Origin: Clostridiaceae bacterium
Lineage (GTDB): Bacteria; Bacillota; Clostridia; Acetivibrionales; DUMB01
NCBI GenBank assembly: GCA_012840085.1
Contig: DUMB01000084.1
Coordinates: forward strand, 1-64,000
Length of the DNA: 64,000 bases
Direction of reading: 5' to 3'
Shown: positions 16,602 through 26,154 of the stretch, piece by piece
How the letters are laid out: each line of letters begins with the position of its first letter
Position numbering within the stretch: the stretch's first letter is position 1
The notes under the pieces: generated by a model
Seen by the model: only the letters and a program-made list of their open reading frames with translations
What the model was told of the DNA's origin: nothing
The model's database searches: none
Program-made: the position numbers and the translations under genes

Positions 16602-17999
16602 ATGTTTGTAAGAGGTAAAAAAAGTCTGGTTATTTTATTGGCAATTATTTTTACACTTTCAGCTATTCTTTTTGCAGGTTGCAGTAAAAAGGAGGAAAGT
16701 GTCAAATCTGATACTACTGATAAAACGGAACAAAAAGCAGACAATAATAAAACATCCGATGACTCAAAAACTGTAAACATAAGCTTCAGCGGTTGGGGAG
16801 GACCTGAAGAGCAGGCCGTATTTACTGAATTGATAAACAGGTTTATGGAGAAAAAAACCAATGTCAAAGTTGAGTACATTAACACTCCGTCAGACCAGTT
16901 TATGACTAAATTGCAAACAGCATTGGCAGCCAACCAGGCACCTGATTCCTTCTATATACCACCGGATTATGTAATGCGTTGGGCTTGTACCGGTAATATA
17001 TTGAACCTGCAACCATACCTGAAAAATTCTGATTTCTTTGATGAAAGTAACGTTTGGCCGCGTCTTCTTGACAGATACAGATTTGACGGCAAGCAGATGG
17101 GAAAAGGGGATTTATACGCTCTGCCCAAGGACGTTGGACCATTTGCTCTCGCATACAATAAAGAATTGTTCGAAGAAGCCGGCGTAACTCCGCCAGCTCC
17201 TGGTGAAGCATGGACTTTTGATGAATTTTTGGAGAATGCAAAGAAACTGACCAAAGGCAGTGGGGAAGACAAACAGTTTGCTGTGGCAGATTTTAATATT
17301 GAATCGGCAATATGGTCACATGGAGGAGAATTTATTGATGAAACCGGAACAAAAATCCTGGTCGATACTCCTGAATTTATTGAAGGCTTGCAGTTCTATG
17401 TAGATTTAAGCCTGAAATACGGAGTGGCACCGACAGTATCAGAGACTCAATCCCTGGGAAGCGTGCAAAGATGGCTTAACGGAAAGGTTGCCATGATTGG
17501 AATGGGACCTTGGAACCAGGCACAGTTCTGGACAGCACCCTTCGAGTGGGATCTTATGAGATGGCCTGTAAAGAATCCCGGAGATCCCAGTGTAGTTTGG
17601 TATGGCTCTATGGGCTTTGCAGTATCGCCAAAAACTGAATACAAACAGGAAGCTTTTGATTTGATAGCATTTCTCGCATTTGACAGGGAAAGCCAGAAAG
17701 CCAACTATGAAATGGGGCAGGCAGTACCGAATCTGATTGATATGGCTAAAAATGATTTCCTTAAATATGATAAATATCCTAAGAATAAACAGGAATTTAT
17801 TGATATAATAGAAAAGTACGGAAGACCGGCTCCTGCAGAATTGACGTTTGAAAATGACTGGATAAATGAATTCTGGACTACATGGGATATGGCCCGTTCA
17901 GGAGAAAAGTCTGTTGAAGAATATTGCAGGTATATACAGCCCAAGATGCAGGAATTACTCGATAAATCAATAAAGAATATGCAGGAAGCAACAAAATAA
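16602..17999 (+). CDS. Family 1 extracellular sugar-binding lipoprotein
   Basis: A 465-residue solute-binding protein for a carbohydrate-importer-family-1 ABC transporter. The signal peptide ends in the lipobox LFAGC (Cys about 27), followed by a polar Lys/Asp/Thr linker and the SBP_bac_1 fold (VNISFSGWGGPEEQAVFTELINRFMEKKTNVKVEYINTP in shorter motifs, then GKVAMIGMGPWN and PKTEYKQEAFDLIAF). AAGGAGG lies seven nt before the ATG. Two permease genes and a GH43 follow, suggesting uptake of oligosaccharides from arabinoxylan-like or related polymers. No ATPase gene is present, so a shared MsmX-type ATPase elsewhere is expected. Confidence 0.88.
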   Translation: MFVRGKKSLVILLAIIFTLSAILFAGCSKKEESVKSDTTDKTEQKADNNKTSDDSKTVNISFSGWGGPEEQAVFTELINRFMEKKTNVKVEYINTPSDQFMTKLQTALAANQAPDSFYIPPDYVMRWACTGNILNLQPYLKNSDFFDESNVWPRLLDRYRFDGKQMGKGDLYALPKDVGPFALAYNKELFEEAGVTPPAPGEAWTFDEFLENAKKLTKGSGEDKQFAVADFNIESAIWSHGGEFIDETGTKILVDTPEFIEGLQFYVDLSLKYGVAPTVSETQSLGSVQRWLNGKVAMIGMGPWNQAQFWTAPFEWDLMRWPVKNPGDPSVVWYGSMGFAVSPKTEYKQEAFDLIAFLAFDRESQKANYEMGQAVPNLIDMAKNDFLKYDKYPKNKQEFIDIIEKYGRPAPAELTFENDWINEFWTTWDMARSGEKSVEEYCRYIQPKMQELLDKSIKNMQEATK

Positions 18000-18016
18000 A
18001 TTCCATATTGGTTTTG

Positions 18017-18050
18017 CCACCTGGACAGATTCTTGTACCTGTCCGGGTGG
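18017..18050 (+). promoter_or_regulatory. Strong intercistronic stem-loop between binding protein and permease
   Basis: A 12-bp stem CCACCTGGACAG/CTGTCCGGGTGG (one wobble-type pair) has a 10-nt loop and is not followed by a T-run. Such hairpins commonly stabilise upstream mRNA or attenuate permeases relative to the abundant binding protein. Confidence 0.7.
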
Positions 18051-18086
18051 TGTTTAACTGTGGTGCCTAAGAGGGAGGAATTAACC

Positions 18087-18989
18087 TTGAAAAAAAGACA
18101 CTCGCTGGACAGAAAAGAAGCTTTGTGGGCGTATATTTTTATTTCCCCGCCAATATTGCAGTTTTTAATTTTCTTTGCTGTGCCTCTGGGTTTTGCTGTT
18201 TACGCAAGTTTTACAGATTGGAACATACTCAATCCCACTCAACATTTTATCGGCTTGGATAATTTTAAAGAAATGTTTACCCAGGAAAAGTTCTGGAAGT
18301 CGTTTGCCAATACTGGAATGCTTGTATTTGCAGTACCCATTTATATGTTTATATCCGTGTTGGTTGCACTGGGGTACAACAGGAAAATACCATTGAACAA
18401 TGCTTTCAGGGTAATATATTACTTACCTTTTGTTTCTTCACTGGTTGCACTTACTGTAATGTGGAGATGGCTGTTTAATTCTCAGTTTGGTATTGTGAAC
18501 AACTTTCTTCGTGCTGTCTTCAATATAGAAGGACCGGATTGGCTGCTGGATCCGAAGTGGATCAAACCAGTGATTATGCTGATGATAATATGGAAAATGA
18601 TTGGTGTGTCATCTATTTATTATCTGGCTGCTCTTCAGAACATACCCAAAACCTATTATGAAGCAGCTGTAATTGACGGAGCATCAGGAGTAAAACAATT
18701 CAGGTATATTACACTCCCTATGCTGACTCCTATCAGCTTCTACCAGCTTGTGGTATTTTCAATCGGTACTCTTCAGACATTAATTGAGGTATATATGTTA
18801 ACTGAAGGCGGTCTTGGCGGGCGAAATTATTCTGCCGGTACGGTTGCGTTCTATATCTTTGACAGTGGATTCAGAAACTATAGAATGGGATATGCCTGTG
18901 GTGTTTCACTTGTTTTCTTAATATTAGTAATGGCTATTACATTGATTCAGTTCAAATTATCGGACAAATGGGTCTTTGAAGGAAATTAA
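18087..18989 (+). CDS. Sugar ABC permease (MalF/UgpA type)
   Basis: A 300-residue six-helix inner-membrane permease of carbohydrate importer family 1. The N-terminal ALWAYIFISPPILQFLIFFAVP segment and the cytoplasmic coupling motif YYEAAVIDGASGVKQFRYITLPML (EAA loop) are visible. TTG at 18087 is chosen because GGAGGAATT precedes it; upstream in-frame codons run through the stem-loop at 18017 and lack a ribosome site. It is 19 nt from the next permease, with which it should form the transmembrane pore. Confidence 0.85.
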   Translation: MKKRHSLDRKEALWAYIFISPPILQFLIFFAVPLGFAVYASFTDWNILNPTQHFIGLDNFKEMFTQEKFWKSFANTGMLVFAVPIYMFISVLVALGYNRKIPLNNAFRVIYYLPFVSSLVALTVMWRWLFNSQFGIVNNFLRAVFNIEGPDWLLDPKWIKPVIMLMIIWKMIGVSSIYYLAALQNIPKTYYEAAVIDGASGVKQFRYITLPMLTPISFYQLVVFSIGTLQTLIEVYMLTEGGLGGRNYSAGTVAFYIFDSGFRNYRMGYACGVSLVFLILVMAITLIQFKLSDKWVFEGN

Positions 18990-19008
18990 AAGGGGTTGAG
19001 GTGCTGCC

Positions 19009-19851
19009 ATGAACAGTAAAATAAAGAAAACAATAATAGATATTGTAGTATTCATATTATTATCTTTAGGGGCTGTGACCATGCTCTTCCCGTTTTTGTG
19101 GATGGTATCAACCTCTTTGAAGCATCCGAACAATGTCCATATGTTCCCGCCACAGTGGATCCCTAATCCGGTGATTTGGCGCAACTATATAGATATATGG
19201 ACAATAGCCCCGCTTCTAAGTGGAATAAAAAACAGTGCTATTGTAACATTTGCAACTTTATTTATTGGCACTTTTTCAACAAGCATTTCTGCTTTTGCAT
19301 TTGCAAAGATGAGATTTCCTCACAAGCAAAAATTATTTCAGTTAATTCTGATAATGATTATGATACCGCCGGTATCCATTATAATTCCGCAATTCATTGG
19401 TTTTTCCAGACTGGGCCTTACGAATTCGTTATGGCCGTTAATCCTGCCGGGCCTTTTTGGAAATGTTTCCATGCTGTTCTTCCTGCGGCAGTATATGATT
19501 GGTTTGTCCTCGGAACTTATGGATTCAGGCAAGATTGACGGGTGCAATTATTTCGAAATATATGCAAGGATTTTTATGCCGAATTGTAAACCAGCATTGG
19601 CAGCTAACATTATCATGTGGTTTATGGGTTTATGGAATGAGTTTTTTGGTTCATTGATATATTTGAATTCACCGAAAAAACATACTATCCAACTGGTAAT
19701 TTCAACATTGAATTCATATTATGCATCTCAGACAAATTTTCCAATTATCATGGCTTCATCAGTGGTTGCAATTATGCCGGTTTTAATTGTATTTATAGCT
19801 TTCCAGAAATACTTTACCGAGTCGTTTGCTTTAACAGGAATTAAAGGATAG
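19009..19851 (+). CDS. Sugar ABC permease (MalG/UgpE type)
   Basis: A 280-residue six-helix permease, partner of the preceding one. Conserved features are MLFPFLWMVSTSLK near the N-terminus, SAFAFAKMRFPHKQ, and an EAA-type coupling loop ELMDSGKIDGCNYFEIYARIFMP, here with MDSGKIDG in place of the more common EAARIDG. GGGGTTGAGG precedes the ATG. The stop lies four nt before the GH43 start codon, so import and hydrolysis genes form one operon. Confidence 0.87.
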   Translation: MNSKIKKTIIDIVVFILLSLGAVTMLFPFLWMVSTSLKHPNNVHMFPPQWIPNPVIWRNYIDIWTIAPLLSGIKNSAIVTFATLFIGTFSTSISAFAFAKMRFPHKQKLFQLILIMIMIPPVSIIIPQFIGFSRLGLTNSLWPLILPGLFGNVSMLFFLRQYMIGLSSELMDSGKIDGCNYFEIYARIFMPNCKPALAANIIMWFMGLWNEFFGSLIYLNSPKKHTIQLVISTLNSYYASQTNFPIIMASSVVAIMPVLIVFIAFQKYFTESFALTGIKG

Positions 19852-19855
19852 GCAT

Positions 19856-22384
19856 ATGGGATTCCTGAAGCCAATGCATAAGAAACATATATGCAGCAAT
19901 AGCAAATATAAAGGAGTATGGGTAATAAGGAGTGCCATTTTAATTACTACGCTGATATATTACTTAATTACCTGGAGGATAACAGATATTAAAATGAATA
20001 TGATACAAACAAAAGCCAAGCAATGCAGGCTATATAAAAATCCTATTGCGAGACATGGGGATTTTGCAGACCCCTTTATTTTGAAATACAATGGCAGATA
20101 CTATCTTTATTGTACCAATCCCGGTGTAATGTGCTGGAGTTCCACAGATCTTGTTGAATGGAAGTATGAAGGTACTGTTGCAGACATCGGGGAGTTTAGG
20201 GGGATGGTTCCCTTTGCGCCCGAGGTGGTGTACTGGAATGGGAGCTTCTATATGTATACATCGCCTTCCGGGTTGGGGCATTACATATTAAAAAGTGACA
20301 GTCCTGTAGGGCCCTTTAAACTGCAGACGAAAAATATAGGGTATAGCATTGATGGTTCTGTCTTTATCGATGATGACGGCAAATGGTATTTTTATCATGC
20401 AAGTGATTTTGGAATAAAGGCGCACATAATGAAAGACCCGCTGACAATTGGCAATGAAATCCTTACAGAAGCCTTTATGGACGGATGGACCGAGGGACCC
20501 GGTGTAATAAAAAGAAACGGTAAATATTACATGACCTATACGGGGAATCACTATTTGAGTGCCGGTTACAGGGTAAACTATGCAGTTAGTGAGAAAAGCT
20601 CTGTTAGTGGTTTTGTTCCGTATAATAAAAATCCCCTGCTGATAAATACTGAGGGTGAAGGCGTAGGGCTGGGGCATAGCATGAGCTTCAGAGGGCCTGA
20701 CCTTGATACATGGTATATTACCTACCATAACCTGAACAGTGATGCTTCAAGGGATTTGAATATTGACCGTCTTGCATGGAATGGGGATAAGATGATTATT
20801 CTTGGGCCTACGGTATCACAGCAGCCTGCCCCTGATATGCCGGATTTTTATGACTATTTTGAAAGCGGCAAGTCAGATGAGCAATGGATTGAAAAAAGCG
20901 GCAAATGGTGTGCTGGCAAGGGCTTTATGGAAATTTATGAAGCAGGCAGGGACAGAAGTATGATTATAACAAAATTCAGCAGTAAAGAAAATTATACAGC
21001 TGAATTTAATATGAAAGCATCCGGAAGTCCGGCCAGTGGCTCCGGCAAGTTTGGCGCTGTTATTTCGTATAGGGATGACAGAAATTATGGAATGATACTG
21101 CTGAATCCGGATAACAAATCTGTTGAGACAAGGTTTGTTATTAACGGAATTGCCGGAGAAACTGAAGTATCAGAGCTTCCGCAGGAGTATGACTTCAGCA
21201 GGCTTCACTGTATCAGAATTGAAAAGGCAGGAACTGAAGTTAAAGTATTTGTTGACGGTATGCATAAGCAAACAAGAATTGCAGAAGGGTTAAGCGGCGG
21301 AAGTATAGGGTTTGTTTCCTACGGCGCAAAAGCGGCTTTCGGATATACCGCCGTCAGTGACAAAGTCAATGGTGAAGGTATATTCAATGCATATAAGCCC
21401 GTTCCGGGGAGTATAGAAGCTGTACATTTTAACCGGGGAGGAGAAAATGCAGGATATTATTCAAAATCAGAATCCACCGGCAATTTATTTAGAAATGATG
21501 AATTTTTCACAGAGCCTTGCATTGAAGGAGGCTATAACACGGCTTTCAGAGCAAAAGGCGAGTGGCTTGCTTATAACATAAATGTTGAAGAAACAGCTGA
21601 TTACAATATTGACATGAGAGTATCAGATGTAGAACCTGATACTCAGGTTAGAATCTGGATTGATGATGTGGTAATATCAGAATCAGAAAATTTGGACACA
21701 GGTTATTTTCAGGAGTGGAGGACTGTATCTTTAAAAGGGCTGGAACTTCCTGAAGGACTGTATACTTTGAGGATAGAGCTGGTTAACGGTGGTTTCAGGT
21801 TTTATAAAATGGACTTCTATAAAGCAAGTAAAGAATTGCCGGCTTTCAAAGAAAGCTTTGATTCGGGTCTAGGCAATTGGGCTTATGTTACGGGGTTGGG
21901 ACAGGAGTTTATCTGCAAAAACGGAATGCTTCAGCTTGGCCCTTATGGAAAAATTGCAGCCGGTGAGGACGGCTGGAGCGATTATTCAGTGGAAGTGGAT
22001 ATAAAAGCAGATTCCGCTATTAATTCCGGCGTTATTTTCAGGGTTACAAACCCGGCAGAAGGCGGGGAAGGCTGGGATTGTATGCTGGGGACGAATTTTT
22101 ACCAGGGTTATTTTGCAGGATTGACAACTAAAGGTGTTGTGCTGGCGAAACAAAACTATAACCGGGAAGAGCTTGCCAGTGCAGAGCTGCGTTATGATCC
22201 CGGCAGGTTGTACCATTTAAAGGTGGAAGTAAAAGGCGATAACATTAAGGTTTATATTGATGACATGGATAAAGCCATAATAAATTACACCGACAAGGAT
22301 CCGTTTACCCATGGAAAGGCGGGAATCAGAACGGAAGGAGCAATCGCTTTCTTCGGGAACTTCAAAGTTGAGGCCAACAAATAG
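19856..22384 (+). CDS. Modular GH43 glycoside hydrolase with lectin/CBM-like domains
   Basis: 842 residues as drawn. A five-bladed GH43 domain (about 47-335) carries the catalytic Asp in GDFADPF, a second Asp in SIDGSVFIDDDG and the acid Glu in TEGPGVIKRNGKYY. It is followed by a laminin-G/CBM66-like sandwich (about 340-510), a CBM6-like domain (about 515-660; FNRGGENAGYY, GEWLAYNINV, GGFRFYKMDFYKA) and a second laminin-G-like sandwich (to 842). GH43 enzymes are mostly arabinofuranosidases or xylosidases. The start is uncertain: ATG 19856 has AAAGGA nearby and would add a hydrophobic anchor (residues 24-41), matching an extracellular role; ATG 19994 has GGAGG 15 nt away and gives a cytoplasmic protein of 796 residues. 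Confidence 0.85.
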   Translation: MGFLKPMHKKHICSNSKYKGVWVIRSAILITTLIYYLITWRITDIKMNMIQTKAKQCRLYKNPIARHGDFADPFILKYNGRYYLYCTNPGVMCWSSTDLVEWKYEGTVADIGEFRGMVPFAPEVVYWNGSFYMYTSPSGLGHYILKSDSPVGPFKLQTKNIGYSIDGSVFIDDDGKWYFYHASDFGIKAHIMKDPLTIGNEILTEAFMDGWTEGPGVIKRNGKYYMTYTGNHYLSAGYRVNYAVSEKSSVSGFVPYNKNPLLINTEGEGVGLGHSMSFRGPDLDTWYITYHNLNSDASRDLNIDRLAWNGDKMIILGPTVSQQPAPDMPDFYDYFESGKSDEQWIEKSGKWCAGKGFMEIYEAGRDRSMIITKFSSKENYTAEFNMKASGSPASGSGKFGAVISYRDDRNYGMILLNPDNKSVETRFVINGIAGETEVSELPQEYDFSRLHCIRIEKAGTEVKVFVDGMHKQTRIAEGLSGGSIGFVSYGAKAAFGYTAVSDKVNGEGIFNAYKPVPGSIEAVHFNRGGENAGYYSKSESTGNLFRNDEFFTEPCIEGGYNTAFRAKGEWLAYNINVEETADYNIDMRVSDVEPDTQVRIWIDDVVISESENLDTGYFQEWRTVSLKGLELPEGLYTLRIELVNGGFRFYKMDFYKASKELPAFKESFDSGLGNWAYVTGLGQEFICKNGMLQLGPYGKIAAGEDGWSDYSVEVDIKADSAINSGVIFRVTNPAEGGEGWDCMLGTNFYQGYFAGLTTKGVVLAKQNYNREELASAELRYDPGRLYHLKVEVKGDNIKVYIDDMDKAIINYTDKDPFTHGKAGIRTEGAIAFFGNFKVEANK

Positions 22385-22416
22385 ATATTTTACAGTTAAT
22401 AGATATTTTACAGTTG
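22381..22416. repeat. 18-nt direct duplication at the GH43 stop codon
   Basis: ATAGATATTTTACAGTT plus one base occurs twice in tandem (22381-22398 and 22399-22416); the first copy begins inside the stop codon. Confidence 0.75.
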
Positions 22417-22531
22417 CAGCTAAAAAGGACATTTTAAGGTTGCAGCCAAATAAGATAACTCGCGGATTCATCCTGATTAGCTCATAGATGCCAGGGTGCT
22501 GTTCCGGCTTTCAATAATGCTCAACCGCTGC

Positions 22532-22787
22532 CTATTCGTACTCAATCACTACCTCTATGTCCTGATCATAGTTGCCGAAGCCTTTTCCCAAAATGTTTAA
22601 TCCACCTGGATTGCGTGTGTCCGGAGGGACGGCGAGCTTGAGTGAAACAACATACAACCTGAATGTGTTATGCGTATGGTTTTAAGAAGGCCGTATTGGG
22701 AGTTGTTCTTCCACCAGCCGGGGGTGTATGTCCCATGAGTTTCACCAAAGTCTCCGGGGCACACCCAGACTCCAAGCAGGATGTTAC
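22532..22787 (-). pseudogene. Remnant of an ArsR-type sugar-recognition domain
   Basis: The reverse complement reads GVWVCPGDFGETHGTYTP, then WWKNNSQYGLLKT, matching GTWTSPGDFG and WWPDGSTQYGLLKTW of the regulator at 15195. After a frameshift it continues DTRNPGGLNILGKGFGNYDQ to the end VVIEYE and a stop at 22532-22534, matching the regulator's C-terminus. No DNA-binding half remains. It is therefore the decayed tail of a second, divergently oriented regulator that once sat between GH43 and GH2. Confidence 0.75.
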
Positions 22788-22878
22788 TTAAATAAAGTAG
22801 GGAATTATAATGATAATATACTTGAAATAAGTTAATTAACTAACTTCATAGATAAACATAAATACAGGGGGTATCCAA

Positions 22879-24627
22879 ATGAATGTATCAATACCGCGTC
22901 CGGAATTTCCCAGGCCGGATTTTGAAAGACAGGATTGGTTGAATCTTAACGGAAAATGGGATTTTGAATTCGATGACGATAATACAGGTGAAATAGAGGG
23001 ATGGTATAAAGCCGGAGAAATAAATTTTTCCAGAAAAATAACCGTGCCATTCTGCTATCAGAGTGAAATGAGCGGAATTAATGACAAGAGCCTTCATGAA
23101 ATAATGTGGTACAGGAGGACATTCAGCATTCCTGAGAGTTTCAGAAACAAGAGGGTCTTACTGAACTTTGGTGCGGTTGATTACCATGCCAGGGTATGGG
23201 TCAACGGAAACTTTGCAGGAGAACATAAGGGAGGATATGTTCAGTTTAAATTTGATATAACTAATTATGTTAAAGACGGGGATAATATCATAGTTGTGAG
23301 AGTCGAAGACCGATACGATACAGTCCAGCCCAGGGGAAAGCAGTATTGGAAAGAAAAACCGGACAGGTGCTGGTATACGGCAACATCGGGAATTTGGCAG
23401 ACCGTATGGCTGGAGGCGGTAGGTGAGGTACATATAGAAAAAATCAGGCTGACCCCTGATATCGATAAAAGATCTGTTTACGGAGAAGTGCATCTAGACA
23501 GGGAAGCGGCAAATTTATTCATGGAAGTTGCCATTGACTATAAAGGCGGAAATATTGTCAGGATGAATTTAAATATAAAAGACAGGATAACCAGATTTGC
23601 TGTTTGTTTAAAGGAAGAGGACAGTGTAGATGAAATACATTACTGGACACCCGAAACACCCAATCTTTATGATGTGCAGGTTACAATAAAGCAAGATGAA
23701 AAAACTCTTGACCATGTAAAGACCTACTTTGGAATGAGAAAGATTTCAGTATGCGGAGATTTAATCTTGCTGAACAACAGGCCTCTGTACCAAAAATTAA
23801 TTCTTGACCAGGGGTATTGGCCTGAAAGCCTTTTAACGCCACCGAGTGACGAAGCTATAAAATTTGATATCGAGATGACCAAGAAGATGGGTTTTAACGG
23901 CGCAAGAAAGCATCAAAAAATTGAAGATCCGAGATATTATTACTGGGCTGACAAGCTTGGCCTTCTGGTATGGGGAGAAATGCCCAGCGCCTATGATTTT
24001 AATGCTGAAGAAATAGAAAACATAACAAGAGAATGGATTGAGTTTATAAACAGGGACTACAATCATCCCTGCATAATTACCTGGGTACCTTTGAATGAAT
24101 CCTGGGGTGTCAGAAACATTTATACAGACAAAAACCAGCAGGACTTTGGCCTGGCTTTATATTATATATCAAAAGCCATTGACGGTACACGACTTGTGAG
24201 CACGAATGACGGATGGGAAAATATAAAAGCTGATTTTTGCTCCATTCATGACTACATCGCGTGGGGAGAAGAGTTCATTGAAAAATACGGAGATAAGAGT
24301 ATTCTTTATGACCTTAATACTTCGGGCAGGATGCTCTTTGCCCAAGGGAATAAATATGACGGCCAGCCGGTAATTCTTACGGAATACGGTGGAATAGCAT
24401 TTGAGAGCCCTGACAGGGAAGCATGGGGATATAATGGAGCTGTAAAGGATATACAGGGTTTTATTGAACGGTATTCCAGTATTACCAATGCCGTCAGGAA
24501 AACTAAATACTTCAGAGGTTACTGCTATACCCAGCTGACCGATGTCATGCAGGAAATAAACGGACTGATGACCGCGGACAGGAAGCTGAAAGTTCCGCTT
24601 GATGAAATACGGAAGATAAATAAATAG
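22879..24627 (+). CDS. GH2 beta-glycosidase
   Basis: A 582-residue enzyme hydrolysing beta-linked sugars (galactoside, glucuronide, mannoside or arabinoside; not distinguishable here). Domain order is a sugar-binding jelly roll (PRPEFPRPDFERQDWLNLNG; about 1-180), an Ig-like sandwich (about 180-280) and a TIM barrel. The acid/base Glu sits in WVPLNESWG (about 407) and the nucleophile in ILTEYGGIAF (about 501). No signal peptide is present, so it probably acts on imported oligosaccharides. GGGGGTATCC precedes the ATG. It is separated from GH43 by about 490 nt holding a decayed regulator, so it probably has its own promoter. A terminator follows at 24705. Confidence 0.88.
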   Translation: MNVSIPRPEFPRPDFERQDWLNLNGKWDFEFDDDNTGEIEGWYKAGEINFSRKITVPFCYQSEMSGINDKSLHEIMWYRRTFSIPESFRNKRVLLNFGAVDYHARVWVNGNFAGEHKGGYVQFKFDITNYVKDGDNIIVVRVEDRYDTVQPRGKQYWKEKPDRCWYTATSGIWQTVWLEAVGEVHIEKIRLTPDIDKRSVYGEVHLDREAANLFMEVAIDYKGGNIVRMNLNIKDRITRFAVCLKEEDSVDEIHYWTPETPNLYDVQVTIKQDEKTLDHVKTYFGMRKISVCGDLILLNNRPLYQKLILDQGYWPESLLTPPSDEAIKFDIEMTKKMGFNGARKHQKIEDPRYYYWADKLGLLVWGEMPSAYDFNAEEIENITREWIEFINRDYNHPCIITWVPLNESWGVRNIYTDKNQQDFGLALYYISKAIDGTRLVSTNDGWENIKADFCSIHDYIAWGEEFIEKYGDKSILYDLNTSGRMLFAQGNKYDGQPVILTEYGGIAFESPDREAWGYNGAVKDIQGFIERYSSITNAVRKTKYFRGYCYTQLTDVMQEINGLMTADRKLKVPLDEIRKINK

Positions 24628-24704
24628 CAGCAGAAGCAAATGTTGTACTTAAGCCAATATTATACTCGCCGATGTAAGCAAGGACGAAGGCATAACCTTG
24701 TATA

Positions 24705-24745
24705 CGCTTCCTGCAAACTGCACGTTTGCGGGAGGCGTTTTATAT
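24705..24745 (+). terminator. Rho-independent terminator after GH2
   Basis: The stem CGCTTCCTGCAAAC/GTTTGCGGGAGGCG has two wobble pairs and a tetraloop TGCA-like turn and is followed by TTTTATATTT. Confidence 0.75.
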
Positions 24746-25041
24746 TTAGTGTTCAGTCAGATTTCCAATTTACAAACCAGGAGTTACTTACCAACTCATT
24801 CCAGCAAACTTATAATCCATAATTGATACTCCCACAGCTAACCTTTATTACAATATTATATCATCCGCTTATAAATAATACTAACAAAAACAGGAATGGG
24901 AGTTTTTTGAGAACAGCTTTCTTCTGTGATAAAATTATAATTAATGGAATTCAATAGATATGCATGAGCTGTTGAGTATAGCCATTCTGATAAAAGACTG
25001 GATAGCTATTAATTGCTTAAAACAGATTGGAGGATTGATTT
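24746..25041. other. Gap upstream of the macro-domain gene
   Basis: No gene seen. ACTCCCA (24828-24834) and TGGGAGT (24897-24903) could pair across about 60 nt and are followed by TTTTTTG, a possible large terminator or leader structure. The AT-rich sequence before 25042 has no clear promoter. Confidence 0.35.
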
Positions 25042-26073
25042 ATGCCCTTTTCAATCGTACGGCAGGATATTACGAAAATGCATGTTGACGCCATAGTCAA
25101 CGCAGCAAATACTGCTCTGCAGATGGGTGGCGGAGTCTGCGGTGCCATATTCAGAGCGGCTGGAGCAAATGACCTGAAAGCAGCCTGCGATAAACTTGCC
25201 CCCATTAAGACAGGTGAAGCGGTTATAACACCGGGCTTCAGACTGCCTGCAAAGTATATTATACATACTGCAGGACCCATTTACAGAGGCGGTAGGTACG
25301 GAGAGGAAGAACAACTTCGTTCATGTTATCTGAACAGTTTGAAGTGCGCTATTGAGAATAAGTGCGAAAGTATCGCCTTTCCATTGATTTCAAGCGGTAT
25401 TTACGGATATCCTAAAGATGAAGCTCTCCAGGTTGCATCCAGGGCTATACATGATTTTCTGGATAAGCATGATATAGATGTCTATCTTGTTGTGTTCGAC
25501 AAAGATTCCTTCGTCATCAGCGAAAAACTCATGGGAGAGGTTGCCAGCTATATTGATGAACATTATGTGAGTGAGCACCGGGACAGCCGGCGCAGCAGGG
25601 CACTGTTTGAAATTGATATTGATACAGAGGACCAAAGAGTCTATGATGAACCAATGATACTTTACGATGCATCTGCGATGTATGATGAAGCTTTACGTGT
25701 GCCCACAGGACTTGACGAACTGATAGGAAATCTCGATGAGCCTTTCTCCCAAACGCTTTTGCGCCTTATAGATGCAAAAGGGAAAACTGACGTTGAAGTT
25801 TATAAGCGGGCAAACATTGACCGTAAGCTGTTCTCAAAGATACGGACCGGCAAAGGGTATATGCCAAGCAAACGGACAATTCTTGCTCTTGCTGTGGCGC
25901 TGGAGCTGACACTTGATGAAACGGAGGATTTGCTCCGGAGAGCGGGCTATGCATTGTCCCACAGCAACAAGTTTGACGTGATTGTGGAATGTTTTATTGC
26001 AAACGGCAAGTACGATATTTTTGAGATAAACCAGGTGCTCTTCAAGTATGACCAGCCATTGCTGGGAGGATAA
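25042..26073 (+). CDS. Macro-domain protein with a C-terminal HTH-like domain
   Basis: A 343-residue soluble protein. Residues 1-170 form a macro domain with the ADP-ribose-binding features VDAIVNAANTALQMGGGV, the acidic loop region and SSGIYGYPKDEAL; relatives hydrolyse or bind ADP-ribosyl groups, including O-acetyl-ADP-ribose. After a variable acidic linker, residues about 230-343 (VEVYKRANIDRKLFSKIRTGKGYMPSKRTILALAVALEL in pieces) look like a Cro/XRE-like helical domain, as seen in several Firmicute macro proteins. GGAGG precedes the ATG. The vWA gene downstream may be functionally linked. Whether the HTH binds DNA or protein is unknown. Confidence 0.82.
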   Translation: MPFSIVRQDITKMHVDAIVNAANTALQMGGGVCGAIFRAAGANDLKAACDKLAPIKTGEAVITPGFRLPAKYIIHTAGPIYRGGRYGEEEQLRSCYLNSLKCAIENKCESIAFPLISSGIYGYPKDEALQVASRAIHDFLDKHDIDVYLVVFDKDSFVISEKLMGEVASYIDEHYVSEHRDSRRSRALFEIDIDTEDQRVYDEPMILYDASAMYDEALRVPTGLDELIGNLDEPFSQTLLRLIDAKGKTDVEVYKRANIDRKLFSKIRTGKGYMPSKRTILALAVALELTLDETEDLLRRAGYALSHSNKFDVIVECFIANGKYDIFEINQVLFKYDQPLLGG

Positions 26074-26104
26074 AATGTGATTTATTGAAAAATGACAATA
26101 ATTT

Positions 26105-26130
26105 GTCGCTTTTCAAGCGACCATTTTCCA
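26105..26130 (+). terminator. Terminator-like hairpin after the macro-domain gene
   Basis: A perfect stem GTCGCTT/AAGCGAC with a 3-nt loop is followed by CATTTTCCACTTTTG. The U-tract is interrupted, so termination may be partial. Confidence 0.5.
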
Positions 26131-26154
26131 CTTTTGCAGTGTTATTCTTAAGAT

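Noticed and set aside
24640..24822. Sixty-codon open frame after GH2
   Set aside because: It runs straight through the GH2 terminator hairpin and lacks a ribosome site.
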